A stretch of DNA of 64,000 bases, taken from Cymodocea nodosa. Its lineage: Eukaryota > Streptophyta > Magnoliopsida > Alismatales > Cymodoceaceae. A model generated the notes under the pieces. It was not told the DNA's origin, made no database searches, and worked only from the letters and a program-made list of their open reading frames with translations. Below are positions 21,252-33,233 of this stretch, in pieces; position 1 is the first letter of the stretch; each line of letters begins with the position of its first letter. The stretch spans positions 17,429,501 through 17,493,500 of the forward strand of contig CM072339.1 in assembly GCA_036874045.1 (NCBI GenBank), given 5' to 3'. A program made the translations under genes and the position numbers.

Positions 21252-23974
21252 ATCAAACAAGCATTGAACAAGTTATTGCAGATGCACTTGAAAATATTGA
21301 GGCAATAACTAGTTTAGAAGCTAGATTGTCTAGAGTAGCAACTATTAATAAAGACAAGACTTCAAAAGTGTAGGATCGTATGGCTACACAAGAGAGGGGT
21401 GAATTGTGTTTTTCAACATTTTCGTTTATAATTGAAACTTCAATAATTAAAAACAAGTCGAGACACTATTTTCATAAAATCATTTTTATTCAAGGTTTCA
21501 ATTACAATATACAATTTAATTCTCCTCAGAAATTGTAGATGCAATTATATCTCGATACCATGTATCATCTAAACAATTTCATAACTACAAATAGAGAAAA
21601 CTAATTTGCAGAATTTAAAACATTTCTCCATATTTGAGATCTTTCTTCTTCTTTTTCTTTTTGTTCTTCAGCAATTCTTCAATGACAAATATATAGTCTT
21701 TCTCTGCTTCACTGAATTTGCTTTCTCTTAATACTTCAAATCTTTAGTGACATAAATCTTACCTTTTTATACTTCACTGAACTTTCTTCCACCTGAGAGC
21801 TTTTCGCCGAAGAGGTATTTTTGATCTTTGAAAAGATTTTTCTTTTAGTGTGCAGGGATAGTTTGATCCCTGAAAACATTTTTCGTTTGATGTGCAGGGA
21901 TAGTTTGATCAATGAGAATTCTATGCATTTTATACTGTATCTTCATTTAATGCATATCCTCCATGTTTAATCACTACTAGTTTTCCACTTCTTCACGTCT
22001 TTTCTTTTTCCTTCATCGAAATACACATGTTCTGACCCACATTTACATTTCGAATTTTGTTTAATCATCAGTCCTAGATCTTTGAAAAATTTTCTATAAA
22101 ATAAACTTTCTCATCCAAAATTTTTCATTTGTGTAATAAGTAGTCGTTACTTTAATGTTAACTAAACGAGTAACACAAGTATATATATAACTTAACATTT
22201 CTAACTTAACGAGTTCCTCATGTGCCAATTCACGTGACAAGTACTGTAGCTAACTTAACGAACTAAGTCTGTGGTGTTACGCTAACTCAACAAACCATCT
22301 CCATGGTGTTACAATAACTCAACCAACCAACTCCATTGTGTTACAAATAACTCAACGAACTAGTAATAAATAAATATTTTTATAATAAGAATTTTACCAC
22401 GTGCAAAAATAACAACTTAAGTTTATAACGCTAACCTAACGCGTTGCCTTAGTGTTCAATATAGCAACTCAATGTGTTTAGTTATGTTAACTTAACGAGT
22501 TAAACATGTGCACCTCATGTGATACAATATAACATTCGTAACTTATAATTTCACCACGTGTATAACACTAACTTAACGAGTTCGTCTCTTCTTTTACTCA
22601 CTAACTTAGCGAGTTCTCACGTAACCTATTTTAACCTTTAAGCCTCTAACTTAATGAGTTCTCACGTGATCTCTATATAAATAACACTCTAACTTAACGA
22701 GTTGTCTAAATGTGCACTATACATGATACAGAAAATATAACTTTAAAATATATCATGCTTTTCAATAAAAATACATGTTAACTTAATGTTTAGTTAAATG
22801 AGAAATTAATGCAATGAAATGACTAGCTATTAACTTAGTATAATTTCTGATCTAATACAGATAAGTATTTATATCAGTAAGCTTTTTCTGTATTAATTGA
22901 TGATTTTAATTTCTTTTCATAAGCAATAGTAATTGAGCAAATATGATTATTTTCATTTAGCACACATCATCAAAACAAAATACTCAACAAGAAGAGCTTT
23001 ATGTTGATCAACCTATTTTAGAATCTATAGAACCAAAGTCTAAGAATTCACAATATATTGAAATAAAAATATCTGTTGGAGAAAATGAAGAATTACAGAC
23101 AGATAACACAATTGTTGAATTTGTGGAAAATTTGAACTCTAAATATTCTATAAAAACTAAATGTATAGATGTAGTGAATATTGAAAATATTCCTTATACT
23201 ATTGAAGTTGAAGAATCAAGCTTACTTGAGCAGCTTCAAGAAAATATTTTGATAGAGGAACACAATCACATTCATTTTGAAGAAGAGATTCTTGAAGAAC
23301 ACTTAAATTCTGAATCAAGGCTTTAGGTATCACCTTCTTCATATACAACAATAAACATTCAAGGTAATTCAATATATTTTAGGTCTGAGGATGCATTGCA
23401 AAAATATAATAATTTGATTACTTGTCAAATTTTGCATGTTCGACCAATAAAATTTAAAAGTTTATTGGAAATAAAATCTTGATTTAAGTTTCAAGGCTTA
23501 ATGCAATTCTTACTAGTTGGAACACAATGGAAGCAATATAAAGAGCTTATTGCAACTTTTTACAGCAATCTGGTACAAAATGAAAATCTTTTGAAAACTC
23601 AAATAACTCAACAGGAGTTTACTTTATCTCCTGAATTGATTTTTGAAGTTTTGGGATTAAGGAATGAAGGTGTTGTTGTTACAAATAGATTTGACATTGT
23701 TAGATAATTAAACTTATCTGACTAGCCCTCTAAAACTAAAGGCATGAGAGCATCTAGTATCAAAGATTTGCAAAAATACTAGTCCATGCAACAACTACAG
23801 CAACAACAACCACCTGACCTTACACAACAACAACAAAACTATTTAGATCAAGCACAACAGCAACTAGATCTACCTCTTACCTTAGATGTAGTGCTAAATG
23901 AAATCAGAAATGATTTTAGGCATCTAGGAAATAAAATTTGTAATGCTATTAGTGATATCATTAGGAAGGATAGA
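21252..23974 (+). pseudogene. Element K internal ORF (extra ORF), split by an LTR insertion
   Basis: The coding region lies in two blocks, 21,252-21,368 (EQVIADALENIEAITSLEAR) and 22,990-23,974, separated by the inverted LTR. If the insertion and one copy of its target site are ignored, the frame continues across. The second block is acidic, then has a globular part: FRSEDALQKY near 23,380, RPIKFKSLLEIKS, FKFQGLMQFLL, ATFYSNLVQ, LSPELIFEVLGLRNEG near 23,630-23,680. A Q-rich stretch (23,786-23,880) and a helical tail follow. Five in-frame stops each lie one C-to-T change from CAG, CAA or CGA. The globular part aligns with the third ORF at 7,469-9,729. It is neither gag nor pol; function unknown. 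Confidence 0.75.
21369..22989 (-). repeat. Solo LTR of the K family, inverted, inside K
   Basis: 1,621 bp in minus orientation, from TGTAGGATCG on the plus strand to ...ACTCAACA. It is flanked by AAAAG (21,364-21,368) and AGAAG (22,990-22,994), a target duplication with one mismatch. With no internal sequence, it is best read as a solo LTR left by LTR-LTR recombination. Together with the K 5' LTR it forms a large, diverged inverted repeat. Confidence 0.85.
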
Positions 23975-24400
23975 TAAATGTATTGCCATTTGTTTGTTTA
24001 CTTGATTTCTGAATACAAAATGTAATGTTTGTATTTATTATTTAACTATTTAAACAATACATTTTTATGTAAATGTATCTTCATTCTTATTAATGTTTAC
24101 AGAAAGTTGAGCTGTACATACTTGTCTCTCGATTTTTATACTGTGTAATCATCTTTTTGATTAATGACAAAAAGGGGGAGATGATTATGAATTTAAATGC
24201 ATATATTATAAAGGGGGAGATGGTTATTCTGTGGTTATTAAAAAAAAATTTGAGAGATTTTTTTACACAAATAATAGATATAATCTTAAGTGAACTTAAG
24301 TCAACAAACTTGTTTATTGAATTAAAACTTAATCCAACAGAGGTGCTTCATTGAGTTAAATATATTTTATAATTGATTTAATATGATTTTTGTCATCATC

Positions 24401-24414
24401 AAAAAAGGGGAGAT
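24401..24414 (+). other. Element K polypurine tract
   Basis: AAAAAAGGGGAGAT immediately before the 3' LTR, as expected for the plus-strand primer. Two related AAGGGGGAGAT words occur at about 24,170 and 24,212. Confidence 0.85.
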
Positions 24415-24815
24415 TATTGAGTATTTTGTTTTGATGATGTGTGCTAAACGAATGTAATCATATTTACTCAATTATTATTATTTGTGAAAGTAAATTAAGA
24501 ACATCAATTAATACAGAAAAAGTTTACTGATATAAATACTTCTTTGTAATGGATTTAAGATTATACCAAGATAAATAACTAGTCGTTAAGTTATACTAAC
24601 TTTTCATTTAACTAAAACGTTAAGTTAACATGTGTTTTTTATTGTAAAACATGATATGTTTTAAAGTTATATTTTTTGTATCATATACAATGCACGTTAA
24701 GACAACTCGTTGATTTAGTGCGTTATTTGTATAAAGGTCATGTGAGAACTCGTTGAGTTATATGCTTAAAGGTTAAAATAGGTCATGTGAGAACTCGTTG
24801 TGTTAGTGAACAAAA
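24415..24815 (+). repeat. Element K 3' LTR, first part
   Basis: Matches 19,653-20,053 of the 5' LTR. The opening TG has mutated to TA. It breaks at 24,815 (...GTGAACAAAA) where gypsy C begins. The LTR resumes at 32,430, having lost the equivalent of 20,054-20,432 (about 379 bases). Confidence 0.88.
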
Positions 24816-26380
24816 TTCTATCATGCCAAAATTTTATTTTCTCTTTTTCTTTTACAGTCTTCGAATAAGCTTCATTTCTAAATTCTTCTAATTAAATTAA
24901 TTGCATTTTTCTATTTTCAGCAGCTTAATTTAAATTAGTGTTCAGAGTTTTTAATGCCCAATAAGATTTATGTTCTATTTCAGCTGGTAAATGACAACCT
25001 TTTCCATATACTAGCCTAAAAGGCGACATACCTAAGCTCATCTTTTAAGTAGTTCTATAAGCCCATAGTGCATCTATTAATCTATTAGCCTAATCTGTTC
25101 TTGTAGGATTTACTACTTTTTCTAAGATTAACTTAATTTGTTTGTTAACACTTTCTACTTGTCCACTTGTTTACGGATGATATGATGTTGCAATTTTGTG
25201 GTTTACTCCATATTTCTTCATTAAGGCTTTAAAACTTTTATTACAGAAATGAGTTCCTTTATCACTGATAATAACTTTAGGTATTCCAAATCTGGCAAAT
25301 ATATTTGTTCTTATAAATTGTATTACCACTTTGTTGTCATTAGTTTATGTAGGAATAGCTTCTATCTATTTAGATACATAATCTACTCCCAACAATATGT
25401 AATTAAATTGATTAGACATAGGAAATGGACCAATAAAATCTATTCCCCACACATCAAAGATTTCAACCTCAACAATAGGATTAAGAGGCATCATATTCCT
25501 CTTTGATATTCTTCCTATTTGTTGACATCTTAAACAACTTAAGCAATATTTATGAGCATCTTTGAATAGTGTTAGCCAATAAAACCCACATTGCAGAATT
25601 TTTGCAGTAATTTTCCCTGAACCAAAATACCCTCCATGAGCTTGGTCATGATAGAAAGACAATATGCTCGGATATTCAGTTTCTAGAATACACCTCCTTA
25701 AAACCAGATTAGGATATTTCTTAAATAAGTATGGGTCTTCCCAATAGTAATATTTTACTCTCGAGAAAAACAATTTCTTATCCTGTCTATTCCAATCCTT
25801 AGGTGTTAAACCAATTACTAAGTAATTAACTATGTCTGCATACCAAGACATTGTGTTGATGGTTATTAATTGTTCATTAGGAAAATTATCCTTAATTTCA
25901 ATATTTGATTTTTCTATTTGTAATCTTGATAAATGATCTGCTACTACATTCTCACAACCTTTTTTATCTTTAATTTCTAGATCAAATTCTTGTAATAATA
26001 ATATCCATCGGATCAATCTAGGTTTAGTCTCTTTTTTCTTTATTAGATGTTTTAAAGATGAATGATCCGTGTATACTATCACTTTAGCTCCAATCAGATA
26101 TGATCTAAACATTTCTAAGGCAAACACAACAACTAATAGTTCTTTTTCAGTAGTTGTGTAATTAACTTGAGCATCATTTAAGGTTTTGATTGCATAATGA
26201 ATCACTCTAGGAGATTTTTCTATCTTCTGTCCCAACACTACTCCTACAGCAAAATCAGATGCATCGCACATTAATTCAAATGGATGGTTCCAATCAGGTG
26301 CTTGAATTATAGGAGTTGAAATTAATCTAGTCTTAAATCTGAAAAATGCTTCCTTGCAATTTTTATCAAAGTTGAATATT
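24816..26380 (-). pseudogene. Gypsy copy C: partial tandem duplicate of pol (IN-RNase H)
   Basis: Minus-strand integrase (about 25,510-24,816) and RNase H/IN start (26,271-25,366, one open frame of 301 codons, LMCDASD... through the HHCC region to [10 protein letters not shown]). It begins and ends abruptly within genes: left in the integrase, right in the RT-RNase H link at 26,380, where the integrase C-terminus of copy D begins. It is very similar to the matching part of D, so it is a recent direct duplication. HP-stop-TSGQVES marks a glutamine-to-stop change in the integrase core, shared with D. Confidence 0.88.
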
Positions 26381-29300
26381 TCGAGCTATGTAAGGTCTTA
26401 CCCATCTAGATCTTAATTTTCCTAGATGGTTATGGAGTCTAGTCATATAAAGATATACTTTTTGTCCTATTTCAAAGCTTTTTGGAATAATTTTTCTATC
26501 ATGCCAAAATTTTATTTTCTCTTTTTCTTTTACAGTCTTCGAATAAGCTTCATTTCTAAATTCTTCTAATTAAATTAATTGTATTTTTCTATTTTCAGCA
26601 GCTTAATTTAAATTAGTGTTCAAAGTTTTTAATGCCCAATAAGATTTATGTTCTATTTCAGCTGATAAATGACAACCTTTTCCATATACTAGCCTAAAAG
26701 GCGACATACCTAAGCTCATCTTTTAAGCAGTTCTATAAGCCCATAGTGCATCTATCAATCTATTAGCCTAATCTGTACTTGTAGGATTTACTACTTTTTC
26801 TAAAATTAACTTAATTTGTTTGTTAGCACTTTCTTCTTGTCCACTTGTTTACGGATGATATGATGTTGCAATTTTGTGGTTTACTCCATATTTCTTCATT
26901 AAGGCTTCAAAACTTCTATTACAGAAATGAGTTCCTCTATCACTGATAATAACTTTAGGTATTCCAAATCTAGCAAATATATTTGTTCTTATAAATTGTA
27001 TTACCACTTTGTTGTCATTAGTTTTTGTAGGAATAGCTTCTATCTATTTAGATATATAATCCACTCCCAACAATATGTAATTAAATTGATTAGACATAGG
27101 AAATGAACCTATAAAATCTATTCCCCACACATCAAAGATTTCAACCTCAACAATAGGATTAAGAGACATCATATTCCTCTTTGATATTCTTCCTATTTGT
27201 TGACATCTTAAACAACTTAAGCAATATTTATGAGCATCTTTGAATAGTGTTAGCCAATAAAACCCACATTGCAGAATTTTTGCAGCAATTTTCCCTGAAC
27301 CAAAATACCCTCCATAAGCTTGGTCATGACAGAAAGACAATATGCTCGGATATTCAGTTTCTGGAACACACCTCCTTAAAACCAGATCAGGACATTTCTT
27401 AAATAAGTATGGGTCTTCCCAATAGTAATATTTTACTCTCGAGAAAAACAATTTCTTATCCTATCTATTCCAATCCTTAGGTGTTAAACTAGTTACTAAG
27501 TAATTAATTGTGTCTGCATACCAAGGCATTGTGTTGATGGTCATTAATTGTTCATTAGGAAAATTATCCTTAATTTCAATATTTGATTTTTCTATTTGTA
27601 ATCTTGATAAATGATCTGCTACTACATTCTCACAACCTTTTTTATCTTTAATTTCTAGATCAAATTCTTGTAATAACAATATCCATCGGATCAATCTAGG
27701 TTTAGTCTCTTTTTTCTTTAGTAGATGTTTTAAAGATGAATAATCCGTGTATACTATCACTTTAGCTCCAATCAGATATGATCTAAACTTTTCTAAGGCA
27801 AACACAACAACTAATAGTTCTTTTTCAGTAGTTGTGTAATTAACTTGAGCATCATTTAAGGTTTTGCTTGCATAATGAATCACTCTAGGAGATTTTTCTA
27901 TCTTCTGTCCCAACACTACTCCTACAGCAAAATCAGATGCATCGCACATTAATTCAAATGGATGGTTCCAATCATGTGCTTGAATTATAGGAGTTGAAAT
28001 TAAGCTAGTCTTAAATCTGAAAAATACTTCCTTGCAATTTTTATCAAAGTTGAATAGAACATCTTTTAAGAGATTAGTTAAAGGTCTAACTATCTTGCTA
28101 AAGTCTTTAATAAATCTTCTATAAAAATCAGCATGTCCTAGAAATGATCTAATATCTTTTACTGATTTAGGTTCTAGTAAATTAGAAATTACTTCTATTT
28201 TAGCTTTATCTACTTCCAACCCTTTCTTAGAAACAACATGCCCTAAGACTATTCCTTATTTAACCATGAAGTGACATTTTTCCTAATTTAAAACCAGATT
28301 TTTTTCCACACAGCGTTTTAATATTTGGTCTAAATTGCTTAAACAAATTTCATATGAGTTGCCATATACAGTAAAATCATCCATAAATATTTCTAAGAAA
28401 TCTTCAGTCATTCTAGTAAATATGCCCTGCATACACCTTTGAAAGGTAGCTAGCGCATTGCATAATCTAAATGGCATTCTCTTAAAAGCATAAGTTCCAT
28501 TAGAACAGGTGAAAGTTGTTTTCTCTTGATCCTCTAATGCTACTGGAATTTGATTATAACTTGAATACCCATCTAGGAAAAAAAAAAATTCTTGCCCTGC
28601 TAATCTTTCCAGCATTTGATCTACAAAAGGTAAGGGAAAATGATCTTTCCTAGTTACAGCATTCAGCTTTCTATAGTCTATACATACTCTCCAGCTTGAT
28701 TGAATTCTAGTAGGTATCAAGTCTTGACTTTCATTCCTAATAACTGTTAATCCTGATTTCTTGGGAATTACATGGATTGGGCTAACCCACGAGCTATTAG
28801 AAATCGAATAAATTATGTCATTATCTAACCATTTCACTATTTCCTTCTTGACTACTTCTTTAAGGTTTGGATTTAATCTCCACTCATGAATTCTAACATG
28901 TTTAGCATTCTCTTCTAAATATATGTGGTGACAGCATAAAGTTGAACTTAACCCTTTTATATTAGTCATAGTCCATCCTATTGCTTCTTTATAACTTTTT
29001 ACTACATCTTTTAATTTAGCTATTTGATCCTCTTTTAAATCTGAAGCAATAATGATTGGACAGGTTCGTTTCTCTTCCAGAAATATATTCAGGAGGTAAA
29101 GGTTTTAATTCTAAACGTTGTCCATCAGAAGCTAGAGCTCCTAATTGAACATCATTATTTTCTAAATTAATTTCTTCCTGATCTCCTTCTATATTTATGC
29201 TTTCACTTTCCTCTAAAGTTTCAGAATTGATTTTCCTATTTAATTCTTCTTGAATCACATCTTCTAACATATCTCCTTCATCCTCTAAAAAGTCTATGAT

Positions 29301-29950
29301 ATGTAAGGACATTTCTAACTCCTCAAACCTTTCTAGTTTGAAAATATTTAATTGAGTATCCTCATTACCATATGCTAACTTCATTACTCTAGTTTTACAA
29401 TTTATAACAGCCCCTAATGTTGCTAAAAATGGCATTCCCAAAATTAAAGATGTATCACTATTTTTATGCTTAATTTGTTGGGAATCTAAAATTACAATAT
29501 CAATAGGATATATAAAATTTTTGATTTTAATTAAGACATCCTCTATTTTTCCTCTAAGATATCTTATACTTCTATCAGCTAATTGAATAACCGTACTAGT
29601 AGAAGTTAAGCCTTCTAATCCTAAGGATGCAAATATATCACTTCGCATAACATTTATACCTACACCTAAGTCTATTAAGGTTCTTTCTAGAATGGTATTT
29701 CCTATGGTGCATGATATAACAAGGATTCCAAGATCAGATAACTTTTTAGGAATTTGTGGCAGAAATAGGGAACTACTTTGCTCAGCTAAAAAGACCTTTC
29801 TAAGAACTTTTCGCTCTCTTTTCCTAGTACACCAATCCTTCAGAAATTTAGCACAAGGTGGCATTTTCTGCAATAGATCTAACAAAGGAATGTTAACTTG
29901 TACTTTTTCAAAAATTTCTCTAATTTTTTCTTGTTTTTCAGGTATTGTTT
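26381..29950 (-). pseudogene. Gypsy copy D: pol (PR-RT-RNase H-IN)
   Basis: This is the best preserved Athila-type pol here. The protease (in the frame 30,131-29,016) reads IDLGVGINVM, with valine for the usual alanine. RT (28,969-28,283) keeps WRVCIDYRKLN and FMDDFTVYG. RNase H and the linker are at 28,219-27,461. The integrase zinc region and first catalytic motif (WGIDFIG) are at 27,451-27,044. The rest of the core is interrupted by a stop before TSGQVES, and the C-terminus is cut at 26,381. Its 3' end and 3' LTR are missing, lost together with about 380 bases of the host LTR. Confidence 0.92.
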
Positions 29951-30900
29951 GTTGTAATCTTTTAGGATAGGGTGCTAAAGATTGTGATTTAAAAGATTCT
30001 TTTTCTTTCGTTTGATTTGTTTGATCATTTTTAGCTTCATTAGCAGATTCAGATTGTTCTTCAGTGATTTCTAGATTTTTAGCTATTACATTTTCATTAT
30101 CATTTTGATTTTTACTCTTATCCACCTTCATATCATTTTCATTTTGAGTTCTTAGTGGTATATCAGTTCCAGATCTTAATGTTACACATACATCTTCCAG
30201 ATTTTCATTACTCTTATGATGTTTTTGTATATCATTTTCGTAATTATGATCTTCAATTGTTTTTAGTTTTAAAGTGCATTCTTTAAATTCTCTTGCATTA
30301 ATATTTTCTATTTGCTATATATTTTGCAAATTATGTAGGTTTATAACATTATAATTTTCGTTATCTTGTTGCATAACTTGTATTTTCATTGTATATTAAT
30401 CCAATACTTTTAGTTTTCTTTCCAGATCATCTAATCTCATTGCATTCAATTTTTGATCAATTTTCATTATGGTTTTTTCAATTTCGTAAATTATATCCAT
30501 TTTAGGTTCTGAATATGCTTCCTTATAGTTTAATTGGTTGACTTCTTGTTGTTGATACATAAAGTATTCTAATTTGTCTAGGTTTTGCTCTATACTACAC
30601 TCTAGCCTGTCATACCTATCCCAAACTTCCGTGTCTCTCAACATATTACACATTCTATACTAACCATCAGTTGGGTAAACTATAGGATTCTCATACTCGG
30701 CTCTATTATATTAAGGATAATTCATTTGTTGTTCATGGGATCTAACCATTTGTAAACGTCTCAGTTTCAAACAGTTAGAAATGTCATGTCCTTCAGAATT
30801 ACAGAATTCACATATGCTAATTACAGGTTTCAGAAATCTTTGAGCATAAGCATTTGTCATATTCTCAATTACAAAAGAAAACACACAACACCCTAGCTAT
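29951..30900 (-). pseudogene. Gypsy copy D: gag C-terminal part
   Basis: Charged coiled region (MKIDQKLNAMRLDDLERKL; 30,653-30,396) running into the protease frame, with a zinc-knuckle segment at about 30,830-30,770 (C-EFC-type, HDISNC-like). The capsid domain is absent as in A and B2. A stop near 30,396 and others break the frame. Confidence 0.82.
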
Positions 30901-30961
30901 TAAAACAAAATAGCTCTAACAGTTGCTTATATTAATTCAATTCAATTCTAGTCAATTCAAT

Positions 30962-30979
30962 TCCCCGGCAACGGCGCCA
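30962..30979 (-). other. Primer-binding site, tRNA-Asp (copy D), perfect
   Basis: All 18 bases (minus strand TGGCGCCGTTGCCGGGGA) are complementary to the 3' end of plant tRNA-Asp. This identifies the primer of the whole gypsy family and supports the reading of the tRNA chimera at 1,398-1,485. Confidence 0.93.
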
Positions 30980-32429
30980 TAAAACTTGTTTACTTTTTCC
31001 CAACACAACACCAGAATATCTAATTAGATCTCCAATAACGTACTAGAAAAACTTGGATTTGTTACTTCTGTTTTTACTTAGTTAATTTATCTTTATGCCT
31101 ATTCTTTTTCTTTTAGAAGTAAACAAACAACCTTTAATACAATTTAGATATTAATTCCAATTTGTACTTTAACTACAAGTGCACAGTGTCTATTGTATCA
31201 GTGTACAAGTACAAGTCGATCCCACAAGGAATTGCTTAAAAGTTTAGAATTGCTCGTTTGTTAACAATCAAATTTATATATTCAATAAGCTCTCCGTTGA
31301 ATTATAGTTAACTCAATGGATAAAGTTCGTTGAGTTATAGCTAACTCAACGGACTAACCTCGTGGACTTAAGTTAACTCCACGAGCCTGTCTTTTCTTTT
31401 TAATACTGCTATTTACAAAGGAATTCGGCCAACCATTGTGCGATTCCACAAATTGTAAATAACATCAATTAAGCTCTTTAATGTTAGTAAACATTGGATT
31501 TATCATTAAGCAATACTAACATTCAGATAATTCAAATAGTAACCATTAAAATCTTTAAGTCTTTTGAACGAACCGATTTTAGTAAACTGTAAAACTAAAA
31601 CAAACATAAAACAATCACAACACTTACAAAGATAACATTAATCACGATACAACACAAACAATACAACACTCAAATATAACATACAATAGCAGATAAGTTG
31701 TTTTTGGTATTTTTGGTTTAATATGAACATGGAAATGGGCGAAAGGTGAAATCTAAAGTAATCTCAATCAACAGTAAATACTTATGTCACTACATACAAT
31801 GTGATTACACCACTGAAAATAAAACCACTTACAATCCTGTCTCCTCTCCCTATAGAATTGCGAGTCCAGAATTGCAAGATAATCTCCTCTTTAGCATATA
31901 GGCATCAACCCGAAGTCAAGGCTAGAAGCTTTACGATCTCTTAAAATATGAGTCGACGCTTGGTGAAAATGGCTTCCCTTCCCGCGACGCGATCACTCCT
32001 CATAGTGGTTGTCAAACACCATGTTTTGCTCGGAATCGACCCGACATCAAGAAAGTATTCTCACAGACCTCCGATGGTTGGCGATTATGGTGGATATGGT
32101 GGTGGTAACGATGGTTGGTGTGGTACTTTGGAGAATTGCCGATACTGCCTGCAGAAAGCTCGGTGCTCCTCCTCTGTTCGGTATGTTAAACATAACTGTC
32201 CGAAATATCAGAAAATTTGGATACTTAAGAATTTCATAGCTTACAACTTATCGACAGTTCAAAAATGTACTAAATTGACATTAATTCCCTAAAATTAAGC
32301 AGTAATTCTAATTAAAGCATATAATAGTGCAATTATAACGTAATGGCTTAATTCTTATATGATAAGCTAAATATTATGCAATTAACCATCATTTAACAGT
32401 TAATAATATGCACTTTTTCATTCTAAACA
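30980..32429 (-). repeat. Gypsy copy D 5' LTR, internally deleted
   Basis: Closely matches LTR A, including the palindrome cluster (31,290-31,385), but lacks the equivalent of A 5,041-5,846 (about 806 bases). The join at about 32,176 falls on TGT, present at both ends of the lost segment. The outer end (32,429) abuts the K 3' LTR. Confidence 0.88.
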
Positions 32430-33233
32430 GCACATGATGAACTCATTGAGTTAGATACGTTAAGTTATAAATATAGTTGTTTTACTCGTTTAGTTAATAT
32501 TAACACAACGACTTGTTATTACACTTGATGGAAAATTTTGGACAAGAAAGTTTATTTTGCAGGAAATTTTTTTGAGATCTAAGATTGATGATTAAAGAAA
32601 ATTCGAAAGGAAAACGTAGGTCAGAATGTGTGTATTTTGATGAAGGAAAAATAGAAGACATGAAGAGTGGAAAACTGATAGTGATTAAACATAGAGGATA
32701 TGCATGAAATGAAGATACAATATAAAAGACATAGAATTCTCGTTGATCAATTATCCCTACACACAAAACAAAATATATTTTCAGGGATAAAAAAAAAACA
32801 TCTCTCTAGGGAAAAGCTCTCAGATAAAAGAAAATTCAGTGAAGTAGAAAAAGTCAAATATATGTCATTGAAGATTTGAAGAAGAATAAGAAAGTAAATT
32901 TGGTGAAGTAGAGAAAGTTAGATATTTGTCACTAAAGAATAGTAGAAGAAAAAGAAGAAGAAAAATCTCAAACAGAGAGAAATGTTCTAAATTTCGTAAA
33001 TTAGTTTTCTCTGTTTGTAGTTGTGAAATTGATTAGATGAAATATGGTATCGTTATATAATTGCATCTACAATTTCTGAGGAGAATTGAATTGTATATTG
33101 TAATTGAAACCTTGAATAAAATGATTTGATTAAAATAGTGTCTCGACTTATTTTTAATATTAAAGTTTCAATTATTTTTGAAAATGTTGAAAAACACAAT
33201 TCACCTCCTCTTGTGTAGCCATTCGATCTTACA
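32430..33233 (+). repeat. Element K 3' LTR, second part
   Basis: Matches 20,433-21,237 of the 5' LTR (GCACATGATGAACTCATTG to ...GATCTTACA). The end at 33,233 is followed by the right target duplication ATCTA. Confidence 0.9.

Larger units (their letters stand above)
19653..33233 (+). mobile_element. Copia element K, nested in Z, with 5-bp TSD
   Basis: This is an LTR retrotransposon of the SIRE/Maximus type in plus orientation. It has a 5' LTR at 19,653-21,237, a primer site at 21,240, an internal region of only about 1.55 kb once the inverted LTR insertion is removed, a polypurine tract at 24,401-24,414, and a 3' LTR split into 24,415-24,815 and 32,430-33,233. It is flanked by perfect ATCTA duplications (19,648-19,652 and 33,234-33,238). 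The termini are TGTTGAG...TTACA. It has no gag-pol, so it is non-autonomous, but it carries an extra ORF. It was later hit by an inverted solo LTR of its own family and by gypsy C/D. Confidence 0.9.
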
